DNA from: Scolanthus callimorphus
Lineage: Eukaryota > Cnidaria > Anthozoa > Actiniaria > Edwardsiidae
Reading direction: 5' to 3'
Assembly (NCBI GenBank): GCA_033964015.1
Contig: CM066912.1
Span: forward strand, 25,269,605 to 25,333,604
Length of the DNA stretch: 64,000 bases
The position numbers and the translations under genes were made by a program. Below, piece by piece: positions 10,536-21,324 of this stretch. Position 1 is the first letter of the stretch. Every line of letters starts with the position of its first letter. The notes under the pieces were generated by a model that saw only the letters and a program-made list of their open reading frames with translations, searched no databases and was not told where the DNA came from.

Positions 10536-12610
10536 CAGTTTGTGGCCGCAAAATTTATCATAAAATATTTTTCAAGTAAAAAATAAAAATTCCCTCATGG
10601 TTTTTTAGTTGTTATCATTTTCTAACGACACAGAAACTTTGAGGCCGATATCTTAAATTGTGCTGGGACAGGAGCTTCGTGAAGGTGAAAATTTGACCTA
10701 AAATTTAAGTGCTAGAAAAAGCGTGTAAAGTTTATTAATTTACAGAAAATGAGTGGCGGGCAATACAAAGAATGGGCAATTGAAGCCTAGGAAAACAGTT
10801 CACGCGTCATTTGAGGGTTTAGAAATATACTTTAGAACTGTATCAAATGAATTTCGGGAAAAAAGGCATATTATGGATTTTTTACATTTTTACCTTTCAC
10901 GAGACCTTAACTGCTAAAATCTTTACTTGAACCCGCGAAATTTGGAAATCAGAATGCTTGGAATGTATTCATTATCATTCTGCTCCCACAACCAGAATTG
11001 GAATTTAAAAAAAGAAAACACACACTAGAGCAGCTGGGCAGCTCACTAAAAATGTATGGGTTTTTTTTGGCGACTTCCTAATGCTCTATGTATTGCGTCC
11101 ACGTAATGGTGAATAACGTAAATCTACATTCGCGAGATCTGACTTGCTTGTAATAGAATCAACTTACATGAAACGCTAGAGGTTTGAAGTGAGTTACCTT
11201 TTGCGAGTGTTGAAATCAAAGGCTACAGTAGCTTCAGAGAAGAAATTACTGGAGATTGATTGCAGGCGAGCTGTGGATCTACTGTGAAGGATGGAGTGTC
11301 AGCTTGATTTGCTTAGATATTTTCTTGTACACTTTGTCATGTTATAATTGGAGGAAGCACTAAGATGTGTGGGCGTTTCGCTGAGACTTCATTTGATAAA
11401 TTACTTCCGAAGTCAAGACAAAATTATTGCTTACATTATGCTGAGTCAGAACAGAAACCGGTCTCTAATTTCATTACGACAAAGAGATAGGAATTTTACA
11501 AAAGCACTTGATTGCTTAGTCATTTTTGAAGATTTGTTCGCCGATTAGATCTCTTATCTATCAGCAATTTTATCTTTTCTTTTAGAGATAACAAAGATGG
11601 GTCTGTGATTAGCGTTTTTAGGATGACCTTGAACTGAACTTCGGTAAGAACCTTTACTTTATTGCTCCAAATGTAAAGCGTCAGTGCGTTAGCGATTTGT
11701 TCCTCAAGTCTAATAAGAATGGTATGGCGTGTATCTTTGTTTTATATTCTGTGGTGTAGGGTATCGTTTTTCGTGTGCTTGGTCTACGAAAGTGTATCGT
11801 TTTTCAGTAGAGGGCTTCCCTACAAACAAATTTCGATCAAAGTGTACCGCATTTAGTGATAAAGATATTTTATTTTAAAACCTTTACACGATTAACAAAA
11901 TTCCGCTTTGATTGCGACCAACTTTAGGTCTAGGGTATATAATTTTAACTGTAGCTCTATTTTAGGGCATTAAAAACGAGGGTCAGATTTTGGAAACTCG
12001 GCGGCACACCCCTACCCAAAAATTAGTGGAGTACCTCTGTTTTTTATACCCCTCCCCCGGGATATAAAACGCTTTAAATAATTCTGATTTTCAAACGAGA
12101 GAGTTGCGGCTGCGAGTCTTGCACAGTTGATTTTTTATCTAATGAGATGGACAGCATTCACAGTATTCACGGGGGGGGGGGGTGTTGTCGTCTGTTTCTT
12201 CGTTTGCAATCGCTTCCGTTGGGAATAAAATAAAATGTCACTTTCCTCCAACATGGCGCCGTCATGACGTCACATGCAAACCAAGAATGGCGAACTTCAA
12301 AAGTTACAGTTTAGTAAAAGCCATCAGGTTATTTAAGTAGCAAGGAACCAAAAAAGTAACAAGAGTGGGCCCACCTCTTAGGGATTTGTCCGACTTAGAG
12401 AGGTGTCCAACTTACAGGGCTTAATTACACCGGGATGTTACACAATACGATGTCCTTCTTATACAGACTGAACTTGCCCCCCCCCCCCAAAAAAAAAAAA
12501 AACACACACACACACACAAAGGGACATTATGCAGAATTGACTAAGTTTAGAGTTTCCGTATACCAACTTATAAAATTGAGACTAGAGGGTGTTTACTCCA
12601 CTTTAAGTCT
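10536..12610. other. No gene recognised; homopolymer and CA microsatellite
   Basis: AT-rich sequence with short unrelated open frames. A G-run lies at about 12172-12183. A C-run, A-run and (CA)n tract lie at about 12477-12517. I see no coding exon with plausible splice sites. Confidence 0.45.
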
Positions 12611-12867
12611 TTAGAGCGGATGTCAGATGACTGTCGTGATTTAATTGCGTTTGCGATTGGTTTGCTTTCTCATTGGCTGCTTATTTCTATCAACCAATCA
12701 AATTGCGAACTAATTAACAAGCAAGGAATTACTAGTGAACTGATTCGGTTCCTGATTGGCTGGCTGGAAACCATTCAGCAGTAAGTAGTAATTACTCTTG
12801 TTTCTGATTGGCTTGTGATTGCACACTTGCGTTTACTTTCAGGACGTTCATCTGAAATCTGCTCTAA
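12611..12867. repeat. MITE family E, copy 1
   Basis: The terminal repeats are TTAGAGCGGATGTCAGATGA and the inverse TCATCTGAAATCTGCTCTAA. Several CCAAT/ATTGG boxes sit inside. The same family is present at 21063-21321 and as a fragment at 20103-20172. Confidence 0.75.
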
Positions 12868-12994
12868 CCCTCGAAAATTGGACAAATAGTGTATTTGCTG
12901 CCTAAAATATTCGAAATAGAAACTTGGCAAAATCCCCCTGATAGGGTCCCTTTTCGCTTGAATTAAAAATAATACAGGGATGATAAAGGCTATT

Positions 12995-13422
12995 TAATAG
13001 CGGAACTCCCCGCGCCAAGGGCGCGTTGTGTAGCCCCATACGTATCATTCAACGTCGCACGAGAAAGCAACCCATCCAAGCCAAAACGGAACGTTCAGCG
13101 GTTTACGAAAACATCGCAGGCTTTTATTTACGCATGCGCACTTGGTTAGTGTCGACCCGTGTACACAGCCAATCACAGTCCGTCTTGGATCACTGAACGC
13201 GCGCTTCGTCCTCCACATCCAGCACAGCGCCACGGCGTTCGGTTTGGACTCCAAACTGCAAAACATTTTGGCGCCAACTCCCCCCAAATACATTGATAAT
13301 CACAGAGATTGATCTGGATTATTTAAAGAGGTAGACAGTTATAAATATAAACCATGTAGTAAGAAGTGGGGTGTGTATGATTGGAATTCCGCTTTTAGGC
13401 ATTGCCTAAATCTATATATTAG
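12995..13422. mobile_element. Helentron-like non-autonomous element, copy 1
   Basis: Starts TAATAGCGGAACTCC. Near the 3' end, GGAATTCCGC (13383-13392) is the imperfect inverse of the 5' GCGGAACTCC. It is followed by the hairpin TTTAGGCATTGCCTAAA and the tail TCTATATATTAG. The same start, hairpin and tail occur at 43079-44439 and 61894-62172. Subterminal inverted repeats plus a terminal hairpin and no target duplication are typical of Helentron-derived elements. That class call is inference. Confidence 0.6.
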
Positions 13423-15086
13423 ACAGAAACCCCCGTGTCCGCTAATAGGTTACTGCTTCTTTTACAACAACATAACTAACTATAAAAGTCGAAAACGGCA
13501 ACGAAAGCAAAGCCCCATTTATCTAACAGGTCAAGTAATCGAGTCTTAAAGAATTCAACGAGAGTTGTAGACCTTTGAAACCAGAACATTAACATCTCCA
13601 TAATTCTGCATAATATTTGGTTTTCTAACCAACATCTGGCGATTTAACTCTTACATAATGTTTACACGTAGCTGGGTTAGCCTTATTCCATCAATTATCT
13701 ACAAATTGTCTTTCAAAACTACGAAAACGCTTCACTTGAACTAACCTGCAAAATGTAGAATCGTTGGCGCTTTTGAGGTTTTCTGACGAAAGTTCAAAGC
13801 GCGCGTCGTCTGTCACCTTTGTATTTTTTGATTTAGTACGGTTCTAGCAGCTTAATGAGTGCGATGTATCTTAGCATATCCTTATAAATACCCCCCTGCC
13901 AGATCGATTTGCTACTAATGATTCGTACGTGCAGTAAAGCAACACCCGGTTTAAAGCAAAATCCATCTCTGTTTCTCTCTAAGACGGTATGATGCAATTT
14001 TACCGCCAAAATCGAGTGTGTTTTACTAAATTATTTCTTTGTATACCGCCGGTGCGATTTTTTAAAAAGGAAAAAGTCTCAGTACACTCCGAAATTATCG
14101 TGCATTTACCGAGGTAATTAATTTGCTTACTTTGATGGTTCCGGGGATGTTTCGAAAATGCTTTTGATATAAAAACAAACTTTCCTCAGTAAGATCTATG
14201 GTCGCCGGCATATAGATTCCAATTCGTGACTCTAGGTTGTAAAAAATACTTTTGCCTCTTAGCAAACGGTGTTTCAGCTTTTTCGCGATACCCCTATAAA
14301 ATAAAGCGTTCTACGAACGCTTCGAAATTAGATCCTAAACATTCTATTTTTATCTACATACAAAATGATAAAAATACTTTCACCTTGGCTTCCATAAAGA
14401 AACATTTTATCCAAACGCTAACCGCTATAAGAGTAGGGTATTTGAGCGGTGACGTTTTTGCTTTTAGAATGAACGTTTGTTTCTCATCTCAACGTGACTT
14501 TAGTTAGCCAAAGCAACCGTCGAAAAAGCGACTCTCCTTAAAATCGCTGCTTTTGGCAGACCAAGCTCCCCGACAGATTAAATCTAGCTTTTGTCTTAAG
14601 CCTCATACAGGTCTAATGGTCCGTAATACCTTACCACATACCTTGTGTGAAGTGTGATTTACAGCTTGCAGTCCGCAAGGACGTTTCTTATGGAAAACGC
14701 GCGGAACCTCTTTTCGAGAAACCAATTGTCCACATAATTAACTAGGAGTTGTTACTTTGGTCTCTTTTTCTGTCGTTCGTTTTGACTGCATCTTCCGCTG
14801 ATATCTTTCACTCGTTGTCTCTTCAGCCTCGTTATGTCGAAGTCATTAAATCGAGGTCTATTTTTGGGTCTTCAAAACTATACAACTCGGCAGATTGTTT
14901 AGATGACAGCTTGATATTCGACATTTCGGTGCGTAGCAGGTGGGAGGAGAAGGGAGACGTCTGAATTGATCATCTCGCATTGTTCGCTTGTGTGGTATTC
15001 CGCGTGGTCGTTTTGATGTGCAAATTTCCGAAATGTCGTGTTTGTCTCTGGGTTTTGGATTTTTTTAGTTCCGTTAGTCAAGCCAT
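13423..15086. other. No gene recognised
   Basis: A 93-codon frame at 14226-14507 and a 71-codon frame at 14749-14964 have no domain I know. They lack an ATG at the reported position or a clear splice context. No repeat structure was noticed. Confidence 0.4.
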
Positions 15087-15195
15087 GTAAGCCAATCAGG
15101 CCTTTGTCCTGTTTCGCTTAGTGCAGTCGACTGGCTTTCTGTCGCGACGAATTAAAGCAAGCCCATTGCACTAGGCGAAATATGACTGGCTTAGA
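15087..15195. repeat. Imperfect palindrome
   Basis: TAAGCCAATCAGG, TTTCGCTTAGTGCA at the left face TTGCACTAGGCGAAA and GACTGGCTTA at the right. The central motif CTGTCGCGACGA resembles the centre of the nested element at 28460-28770. Confidence 0.6.
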
Positions 15196-15478
15196 TCCAA
15201 ATCAAATCAGGTTTCTGATCGTGAAACAACGATTTCGGCTGTCATGTTCAAAAAAAAACTTTGACTTTTCCATTTTTTTCTTTAGATGTTTACTTTGCTT
15301 GAGTGTCTTGATGACATTTTCGAATACTGTCATTGTTCCTTTTGTTTCCTTTGACTTAAAAGGACATTAGAATTGACCAGACATTCATTTGAATAATCTT
15401 TCTTTGTTTGGGATGCTTTCATATCAGACATATATGATTCAGTGCGCAGCAGAAAAAGAAAGAAAGAATACTCAGGGA

Positions 15479-15533
15479 ATGCCACCTGATCTGAAATGGG
15501 AAAACATTACGCCCAAGCCGAGGAGGTCTATTG
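15479..15533. repeat. Single arm of foldback family B
   Basis: GCCACCTGATCTGAAATGGG followed by AAAACATTACGCCCAAGCCG, and ending GAGGAGGTCTATT. It matches the right arm of the 1600-1795 element but has no partner arm nearby. Confidence 0.65.
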
Positions 15534-15661
15534 ATAGTTCTCCTTCTGCGGCAATTTCAAAAGATCTTAGCTTTTTGTTCTTACAACTTGCCCTATGGGA
15601 AATGGGGGTGGGACGGAGTTTTCTAATTTTGCCTGATTATTAGAAACCGTTAGTATCATCG

Positions 15662-15830
15662 TATATATAGAGGATATTACACGGTGGCGCGAAGATATAG
15701 ATTTTATTTTCGAGTGGCAAGAACAATATTTTACGAACGAGCGCAGCGAGTGAGTAAAATATTGTTTTTGACGCGAGAAAATTAAATCCATATCTTTAAG
15801 CCACCGTGTAATGTTCTTTTTATTATATAG
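15662..15830. repeat. Foldback element with ATTACACGGTGG ends
   Basis: ATATTACACGGTGGC at the left is matched by GCCACCGTGTAATGTT at the right. The inner arms carry AAGATATAGATTTTATTTTC and its inverse, around GAGCGCAGCGAG. Confidence 0.7.
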
Positions 15831-16340
15831 ATTAGAATTAACATAGCGGCGAAATCTTACAATTTGAACAACTCACTTGGTAAAGTTGAAAGTGTTTATT
15901 TGTGAAATGCTCCCTCAATCTTTCTGATTCCCAGTGTCGTTAAGAACTAATTTCCCTTTTTGTGTTGCTGTAGCTTTCTCTGTCATAGTTGAAATAAGGT
16001 TTTTCTCTTTAGAACCAGAACAAAACTTAGTTTTGTGGCTTAAAACTCGTGTGACCGAGCGAGCGAGATTTCACTGCAGACGAAGTCTGGAAAACAACAC
16101 TGCAAACGTGCACATCCGGGACATTCGCTACATAACTTTTTCATATTTTCACTAGTGAAGATATGGAAAATACGAGTGTTTTAGTTTCCGGTAAAACACT
16201 GGCATCCATATAATAAAATATTATATGTTAATTATATTTAACAATTAGACTACGAATAATTAGACTCGAATAGAAACAATAACAGAGGCATTGCTGACTT
16301 GGCACCGAATCATGTAAACAAAAGCAAAACAACAAGACAA

Positions 16341-16532
16341 ATGTGTCGTTTTTGTCAATGCCAACCCGTGCGTGACGCGGGCTACCTGTGTAGGTATTTC
16401 CGGGCTCTTGGGGCCGAAAACAAAGACGACGGCCTACACGAACAGCGTTTGTCTCCAACATCTACAATATTTGACGAACTTCTTGACAATTTAAGAAATA
16501 AGCTAGGAAAACTTCAGAAATCCCAAATATGG
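16341..16532 (+). CDS. Possible first coding exon of an unrecognised gene
   Basis: An ATG at 16341 opens a 64-codon frame (MCRFCQCQPV... FDELLDNLRNKL) ending exactly at ATG|GTAAGTAG, an excellent splice donor. It contains a CxxC-x-C start and a leucine-rich amphipathic end. I do not recognise the protein and cannot find a following exon, because the next 280 bases hold a MITE and then the opposite-strand DCDC2-like gene. It could equally be a chance frame. Confidence 0.3.
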
Positions 16533-16710
16533 TAAGTAGAAACTTCCATATAAGGATACTTTAGAAAACGACACATTTAGCGAGAACTATCTTGATATGC
16601 AATGCATTGTGGGTAGAGTGCGTAGGCTGGTTTAAAAGATCTAAATACTTTTTGCGATGACTGGTCCGAATTCGATTATTATGACTGTCATCATCATTTT
16701 GATGATGAAG

Positions 16711-16815
16711 ACAGTAGTATAGTAGGTACGGAATTGGCTGTTTTTCGCAGTTTAGGGGGTTAGCATGCGGGTGATCGGGTGAACTGCTAATTCCATACCC
16801 ACTATACTACTCAAG
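16711..16815. repeat. Foldback element overlapping the 3' end of the DCDC2-like gene
   Basis: AGTAGTATAGTAGGTACGGA at the left is inverted at the right as TCCATACCCACTATACTACT, giving ~25-base terminal repeats. The right terminal repeat contains the stop codon (16807-16809) of the minus-strand gene. Confidence 0.8.
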
Positions 16816-19800
16816 ACCTTTGTGCCTGTGATTGGAGTGATTAACGCTTTCGTGGGGATCATTGTGATGGTGTCGGTACTGTTGTTGATACATGTGCCTT
16901 GGGTCATTACCCTCAGAAATGTTCCCTACGCTACTCGGCCCAGTCGGCCCTTCCACATTTATGAACTTTACATCTTGTCCACAGTCTTCTTCATCAGAAC
17001 TTTCGCATGGTACGTTGCCATTGATATCTTCCGTGCCATCGACGTAATTCCTACGGTCCGACCCGCCTTCCTTATGCAAAACTTCGTTAGCCTCTGCAGT
17101 ACGTTCCGATTCTCGCGTTTCCCTAACTGTTTTTACTCCAAATCGTGGAAAAGCTTGAACTTCTCCAACCCTGGAATTCAAGTTTCCAGAACATCCTTGT
17201 GTATCAGTTCGTGGAGTTCGCTCAACTTTTTGTGCTAAAGATTCTAGGACCTTTCTTTGTCCCGCATTGTTTTTAGATTCTCTGTTGTTTATTTTTCTAG
17301 TTTTGGGTACCACAGGAGCTCCTGTTCTTCGTAAATGATGTCGCGGCCTATTCCTCTGTTTTCGATTATTGATTCCGTAGCTTTCTTCGCCATCTTGCGT
17401 GGTATTTTTATGAGCGCCCTTTTTGTTTTTATCCCCCTTTGATGCACTATCTTTCCTGTCTGACCCACACTGCTTCACTAATTCCTTATCCAACTTTGTA
17501 GATCTCGAAACAGATCTCGCTCTGGGATTATTCTTTTCATTATTGAGGTACCGATGTGCCTCCTTAACTTTACGCGAATAAGCTTTTTCTGTACTACTCT
17601 GCGTGTCTTCCTTTACCTTGCAGTATGTGTGATTCGCATCATTTAGCTCCAGCCTTACTTGATGATCCTTTGTTTCCCCTTCCGCTGCAGATCGTATCTT
17701 CGAACAACTTTCAGCCCTTCCGTTGGTGGCACTACCAACTCCAGGCGTCTTTTCCAATACATGGTTTTTATTTTCATGAATTGTTTTGCCTTTAAATTCT
17801 TGCGAAGAATCTTCTTCAAAGTCATCTTCGTATTCCATTTCTGCACGAGCATTGTCTCCACTTCCTTGTTTTTGTCTTTCATCATTTTCTGCAACTTGTT
17901 CTTCCCCATCATGATGATTTTCCAAGAATTTTTTTACCTGAACCTTTGTTTCAACACTAGCTGGATTTCCCTTTTTTGCTTTTTCGCAAAAATGTATTTC
18001 AACTTGTGCCTCTACATGACGTCCAGTTGCGTTGGCATCCTCTTCATTTCTTTGGCGCTCCACCCCTTCTTCCCCTTCACCGTCTTCGCGTTGTATTCTG
18101 TCCAAATTAATGACTGCTTCTTCAAAGTCTCCGAAATGGACATCGTTCTGACCTCGAAAGGACATGCTCAAAGCCAGTTCTTGTTCCTCCAAGTTAGGCT
18201 CCGCTCGTCTGGGCCTCTCCAATGGTGGACTTTCGTCATCGTGACCAAAACTTTTTCTCTTTGATAGAATTGCTTTCCTGTCTGTAGTCGGTCGTACAAC
18301 TTGGCCGTGACGAGTATTACTAAGTCTTGTCGCGATACGTGGGAAGTAGTCAGGGATGAATGTGAATGGACTATAATCCATTGGTTTGAATCGGCTTCCT
18401 CTTTCAACAGCAACATATGTACCCTCATGTTGGAGATACTTTGGTTCGGTAACCTCAGACCCTTCTGTGGTGTAGAGCGTCTTGATTGGATGAGAGAGGC
18501 TCAGCCGACTTTCTTGGATGCAGGCGAAGACTCTTTCAATATCTACAACATCAACAGTATTGTTTGTCCGATTGAATAATGATGGCAAATAATGATTCTC
18601 TAAGTCGTAAGTGATGACGATGTTGACAGTGATGATGTAGTTGTTGCTGCTGGCAGTGGTGATTATTGTGATTTTGGGCATAATGAGGGTATAATGGTGG
18701 TGAAGGATGACAACAGTGCTGCTGCTGCTGATGATGATGATAGATGAAGAAGATAAGCATGGTAATGTTGGTTGCAGGGCGGATCCAGGAACTACCGAAA
18801 CGGTGGACCGGACATAGCAATTATGGGAGCCAACACTAAATAATGGTGGTGAAGGATGACAACAGTGATGATGCTGGATGAGGAAGATTATCATGGTAAG
18901 GTTGTTTGCAGAGGCGGATCCAGGAAGTTACGAAACGGGGGACCGGACATAGCAATTAAGGGAACCAACACTAAATAATGGTGGTTGGTGGTGAAGGATA
19001 ACAACAGTGCTGCTGCTGATGGTGATGGATGAATGATGGATGCGGAAGATGATCATGGTGATATAATTGGTTGCAGAGGCGGACCCAGGAAGTTACGAAA
19101 CGTGGACCGGACATAGGAATTAAGGGAGCGAACATCGAAACTTTAAATGCATGGGAACATTTTTTTGAAAAAATTAGGGGTCGCCCCTAAGACGTTTCCC
19201 CCTTAACCCGCTCATTGGTTGCGATGGCGATTTGAGATGATTGTGCTGTTGTTGATGGCAATTATATAAGAGATGTTGATGATGATGATTTTAATGGTGC
19301 TATTAATAGAATATTGTTAATGGTGATTATGCCAGTAGTGTTTGTGATGATGCGACGAGGTACAGTTGGTAATGATGGCGGGACGTTTTATGTAAGTGAG
19401 AGCGTTTTTTATTATTATCATGATGATGCTAGAATATCTCTTACTACTTATATGGTGATGCTATTTGAACCAAAAGACAAACTACTTCAAAGCCATGGTG
19501 GAAAGTTTAAGATCACTTACCTGTCAAAAGTTTTCTCTTCACCACTACAGTCACAGGCGGTGTGATACAATCCCCATTCATATAAACGTGAATTCTTCAT
19601 TTGCTGCCTTTCTCCCTCATACACAACCAAACATCGGCCGGAGGTCGGAAGATTATGAGGCTTGCTAATGGGAGGTAGCCGAAGACCATCGGATGGTTTT
19701 CGGGTCGTTCTCGGGGGTGATTTTCCGTACTCCGCTTTTTTGAAGCCCTCGGGACCGACGGCAACGTATGCTGCCCTGTGGTGTAGACCCATGAGGTTAC

Positions 19801-20435
19801 TGATCCTGTGTCTTCCCATCGGAGTGTAGATTCGACGGACGGCGCTGCCACTTTCTATTTGATATAGGGAAATGTAAGACTACTTGGTGAGGAGTGCTAC
19901 TTAAGACTACTTATGCGCCGTCGATGCCTAGTAGGCATCGACGGCGCATAAATACAGTTGGAGCCTCAGTTTGAAGTGGAAAAGAGTTGTGATTACCAAC
20001 GAGAAACTGATAAAGCTTGAATGGAGACAATAGACAAACTTTTTGGACTCGGGGGTCCTTAACCCCCCCTCCCCCCCCCCCCCCCCCCCCCGTGCGGTTT
20101 AAAAATGCAATCTGCCAATTGGTGTAATCACTTATTGATTGGTTTCACTACAGTCACATGAAACCGCTCTAAGCCTGATTCACAATACAAAAGCCGCTAT
20201 TTAGTGCAAAAACATTCGATTGAAATTGTAGAAAAGTTGACATTTGGGAAAACATTCGGTTATTATTTTGTCCGAGAATGGGCCTTGTACCTGTCGATTC
20301 TGTCGCGATATCTAGAAGTGCGCCAAACGAGCGGATCTTGCGTGGGTTGATCGTGACGTCACGTCCGGTAAACGTACTGTCCCCATTTCGGAAAAGAGTG
20401 ATCCGCGCCGGGGTAGACTCCGCGGGGTCTGACAT
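16807..20435 (-). CDS. DCDC2-like protein with two doublecortin domains (3 exons)
   Basis: Coding exons: 20435-20291, 19854-19521 and 18532-16807. Their phases match (1, then 2) and give 734 codons. Donors are ACAG|GTACAA and ACAG|GTAAGT; acceptors are CAAATAG| and TTGAAAG|. Doublecortin domain 1 is at residues ~11-91 (ITLFRNGD, AVRRIYTP, YVAVGPEGFKK). Domain 2 is at ~120-213 (KTFDRVFACI, IKTLYTTEG, YVAVERGSRFK), and its first half is diverged. Residues 214-734 are charged, low-complexity and probably disordered, ending in a His-rich tail. The family binds microtubules, and DCDC2 proteins act at cilia and axonemes. A pyrimidine-rich 3' splice site (TTTGTAG|) lies 8 bases before the ATG, so a 5'UTR exon probably lies upstream. 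The long open frame that continues to 18894 includes intron sequence and should not be used. The stop codon lies inside a MITE end. It could also be another member of the DCX-tandem family. Confidence 0.85.
18692..19145. repeat. Intronic tandem repeat, 3 imperfect units of ~140 bp
   Basis: Units begin near 18692, 18841 and 18977 with AATGGTGGTGAAGGAT (the third has a short insertion). They run through GATGAT-rich sequence into GAGGCGGATCCAGGAA and GGACCGGACATAGCAATTA. They lie wholly in intron 2 of the DCDC2-like gene. Further GATGAT-type simple sequence continues to about 19440. Confidence 0.75.
19911..19951. repeat. Perfect 41-base palindrome in intron 1
   Basis: The two 20-base arms, TTATGCGCCGTCGATGCCTA and its exact inverse, are separated by one G. 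The palindrome is GC-rich against an AT-rich intron of the DCDC2-like gene, about 60 bases from the exon 2 acceptor. Confidence 0.85.
19944..20060. repeat. Repeat F, partial copy
   Basis: Shares CAGTTGGAGCCTCAGTTTGA, ACCAACGAGAAACTGAT and GAGACAATAGACAA with the foldback at 22205-22356, which carries both arms. It lies inside intron 1 of the DCDC2-like gene and is followed by a G/C homopolymer patch (about 20064-20092). Confidence 0.6.
20103..20172. repeat. MITE family E, right-end fragment
   Basis: ATTGGTTTCACTACAGTCACATGAAACCGCTCTAA matches the right end of the 21063-21321 copy. The left part is missing. It sits in intron 1 of the DCDC2-like gene. Confidence 0.6.
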
Positions 20436-20463
20436 GAATTGTGCTACAAATTAAAAAAAAAAA

Positions 20464-21031
20464 GGAATTAATGAATTCCGCTGAGTATGATATGGATAAT
20501 TACTCAGACCCCGTCCACACTACTCGTTTTCAAACGAAAACGGATACTTGTTGCTCCGTTTTCAAAAAGATTTGCGTCCACACCTTATCGTTTTCGTATC
20601 GTTTTCGCCCGTCCACACTACAACGCGTATCCGTACGAAACCGCTCTTATGCATTCAGTGGGCATGCTCAAACAAGCTCAACGCATGCGCATTTCGATCT
20701 GTTGGCCCACGAAATTGGTCGGGTTTGTTGTGGTGACGTCATCGTTTTCAGATAGCATCGTTTTCACCCGTCCACACTAGAAAACAGCGTTTTCAAACAC
20801 CGCTCCACTCTGGAGAGCGTTTTCGGATTGATCCATTTTCAGTGATCGTTTTCGGCGTTGTAGTGTGGACGATAGCCGTATCCGGAGCAAAAAGTATCCG
20901 TTTTCGTTTGAAAACGGAGTAGTGTGGACGGGGTCTCAGATCGAGGGGGTGTTATCCATCGAGGCCGAGGCGGATAACACCCCCGAGATCTGAATAATTA
21001 TCCATATCATACGAAGCTGAATTCATTAATT
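20464..21031. repeat. Foldback element interrupted by a second MITE
   Basis: The outer arms GAATTAATGAATTC / GAATTCATTAATT and GTATGATATGGATAATTA / TAATTATCCATATCATAC are inverse. Arm pairing (GGGGGTGTTATCC / GGATAACACCCCC) is continuous only if 20507-20935 plus one TCA is removed. The centre is atcgaggccgaggc. This proves the nested insertion order. Confidence 0.85.
20507..20935. mobile_element. MITE with GACCCCGTCCACACTA terminal repeats
   Basis: A 429-bp element with ~26-base terminal inverted repeats (GACCCCGTCCACACTACTC and inverse). It is flanked by the 3-bp direct repeat TCA (20504-20506 and 20936-20938). Subterminal copies of CGTCCACACT and GTTTTCAAACG recur inside. It has no coding capacity, and the short frames on it are artefacts. 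Superfamily uncertain. Confidence 0.85.
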
Positions 21032-21062
21032 GTTTTATCATTCATTCAAACTTTTCATTGTT

Positions 21063-21321
21063 TTAGAGCGGATTTCACATGACTGTCAAGACTTCTTATG
21101 TAATTGCGATTGCTTTGCGTTCTCATTGGCTACTCGTTTTTCTCAGCCAATCAAATTCTGTAGTAAATACAATTGTGTAATTACTTAGTAATTGGTTCGG
21201 CTTGCGATTGGCTGAGAAAAAAACCTTTTAGGAGCAAGTCGTGATTTCTCTCGATTCTGATTGGCTAGTGATTGCTCAATTGCAATTGTTTTCACGACAG
21301 TCATGTGAAAACCGCTCTATT
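21063..21321. repeat. MITE family E, copy 2
   Basis: The terminal repeats are TTAGAGCGGATTTCACATGA and TCATGTGAAAACCGCTCTA. Four ATTGG/CCAAT boxes lie inside. It is homologous to 12611-12867. Confidence 0.8.
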
Positions 21322-21324
21322 ATT

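Noticed and set aside
18533..18894. N-terminal ~120 residues of the 695-codon minus-strand frame (HHHCCHPSPP, SSSIIIISSS)
   Set aside because: They translate intronic GATGAT-type tandem repeats. The doublecortin homology starts only at the acceptor at 18532, and the upstream coding exons lie at 19521-19854 and 20291-20435.
20441..20780. Overlapping frames of 62-104 codons on the plus strand
   Set aside because: All lie in the 20507-20935 MITE with repeated GTTTTC motifs.
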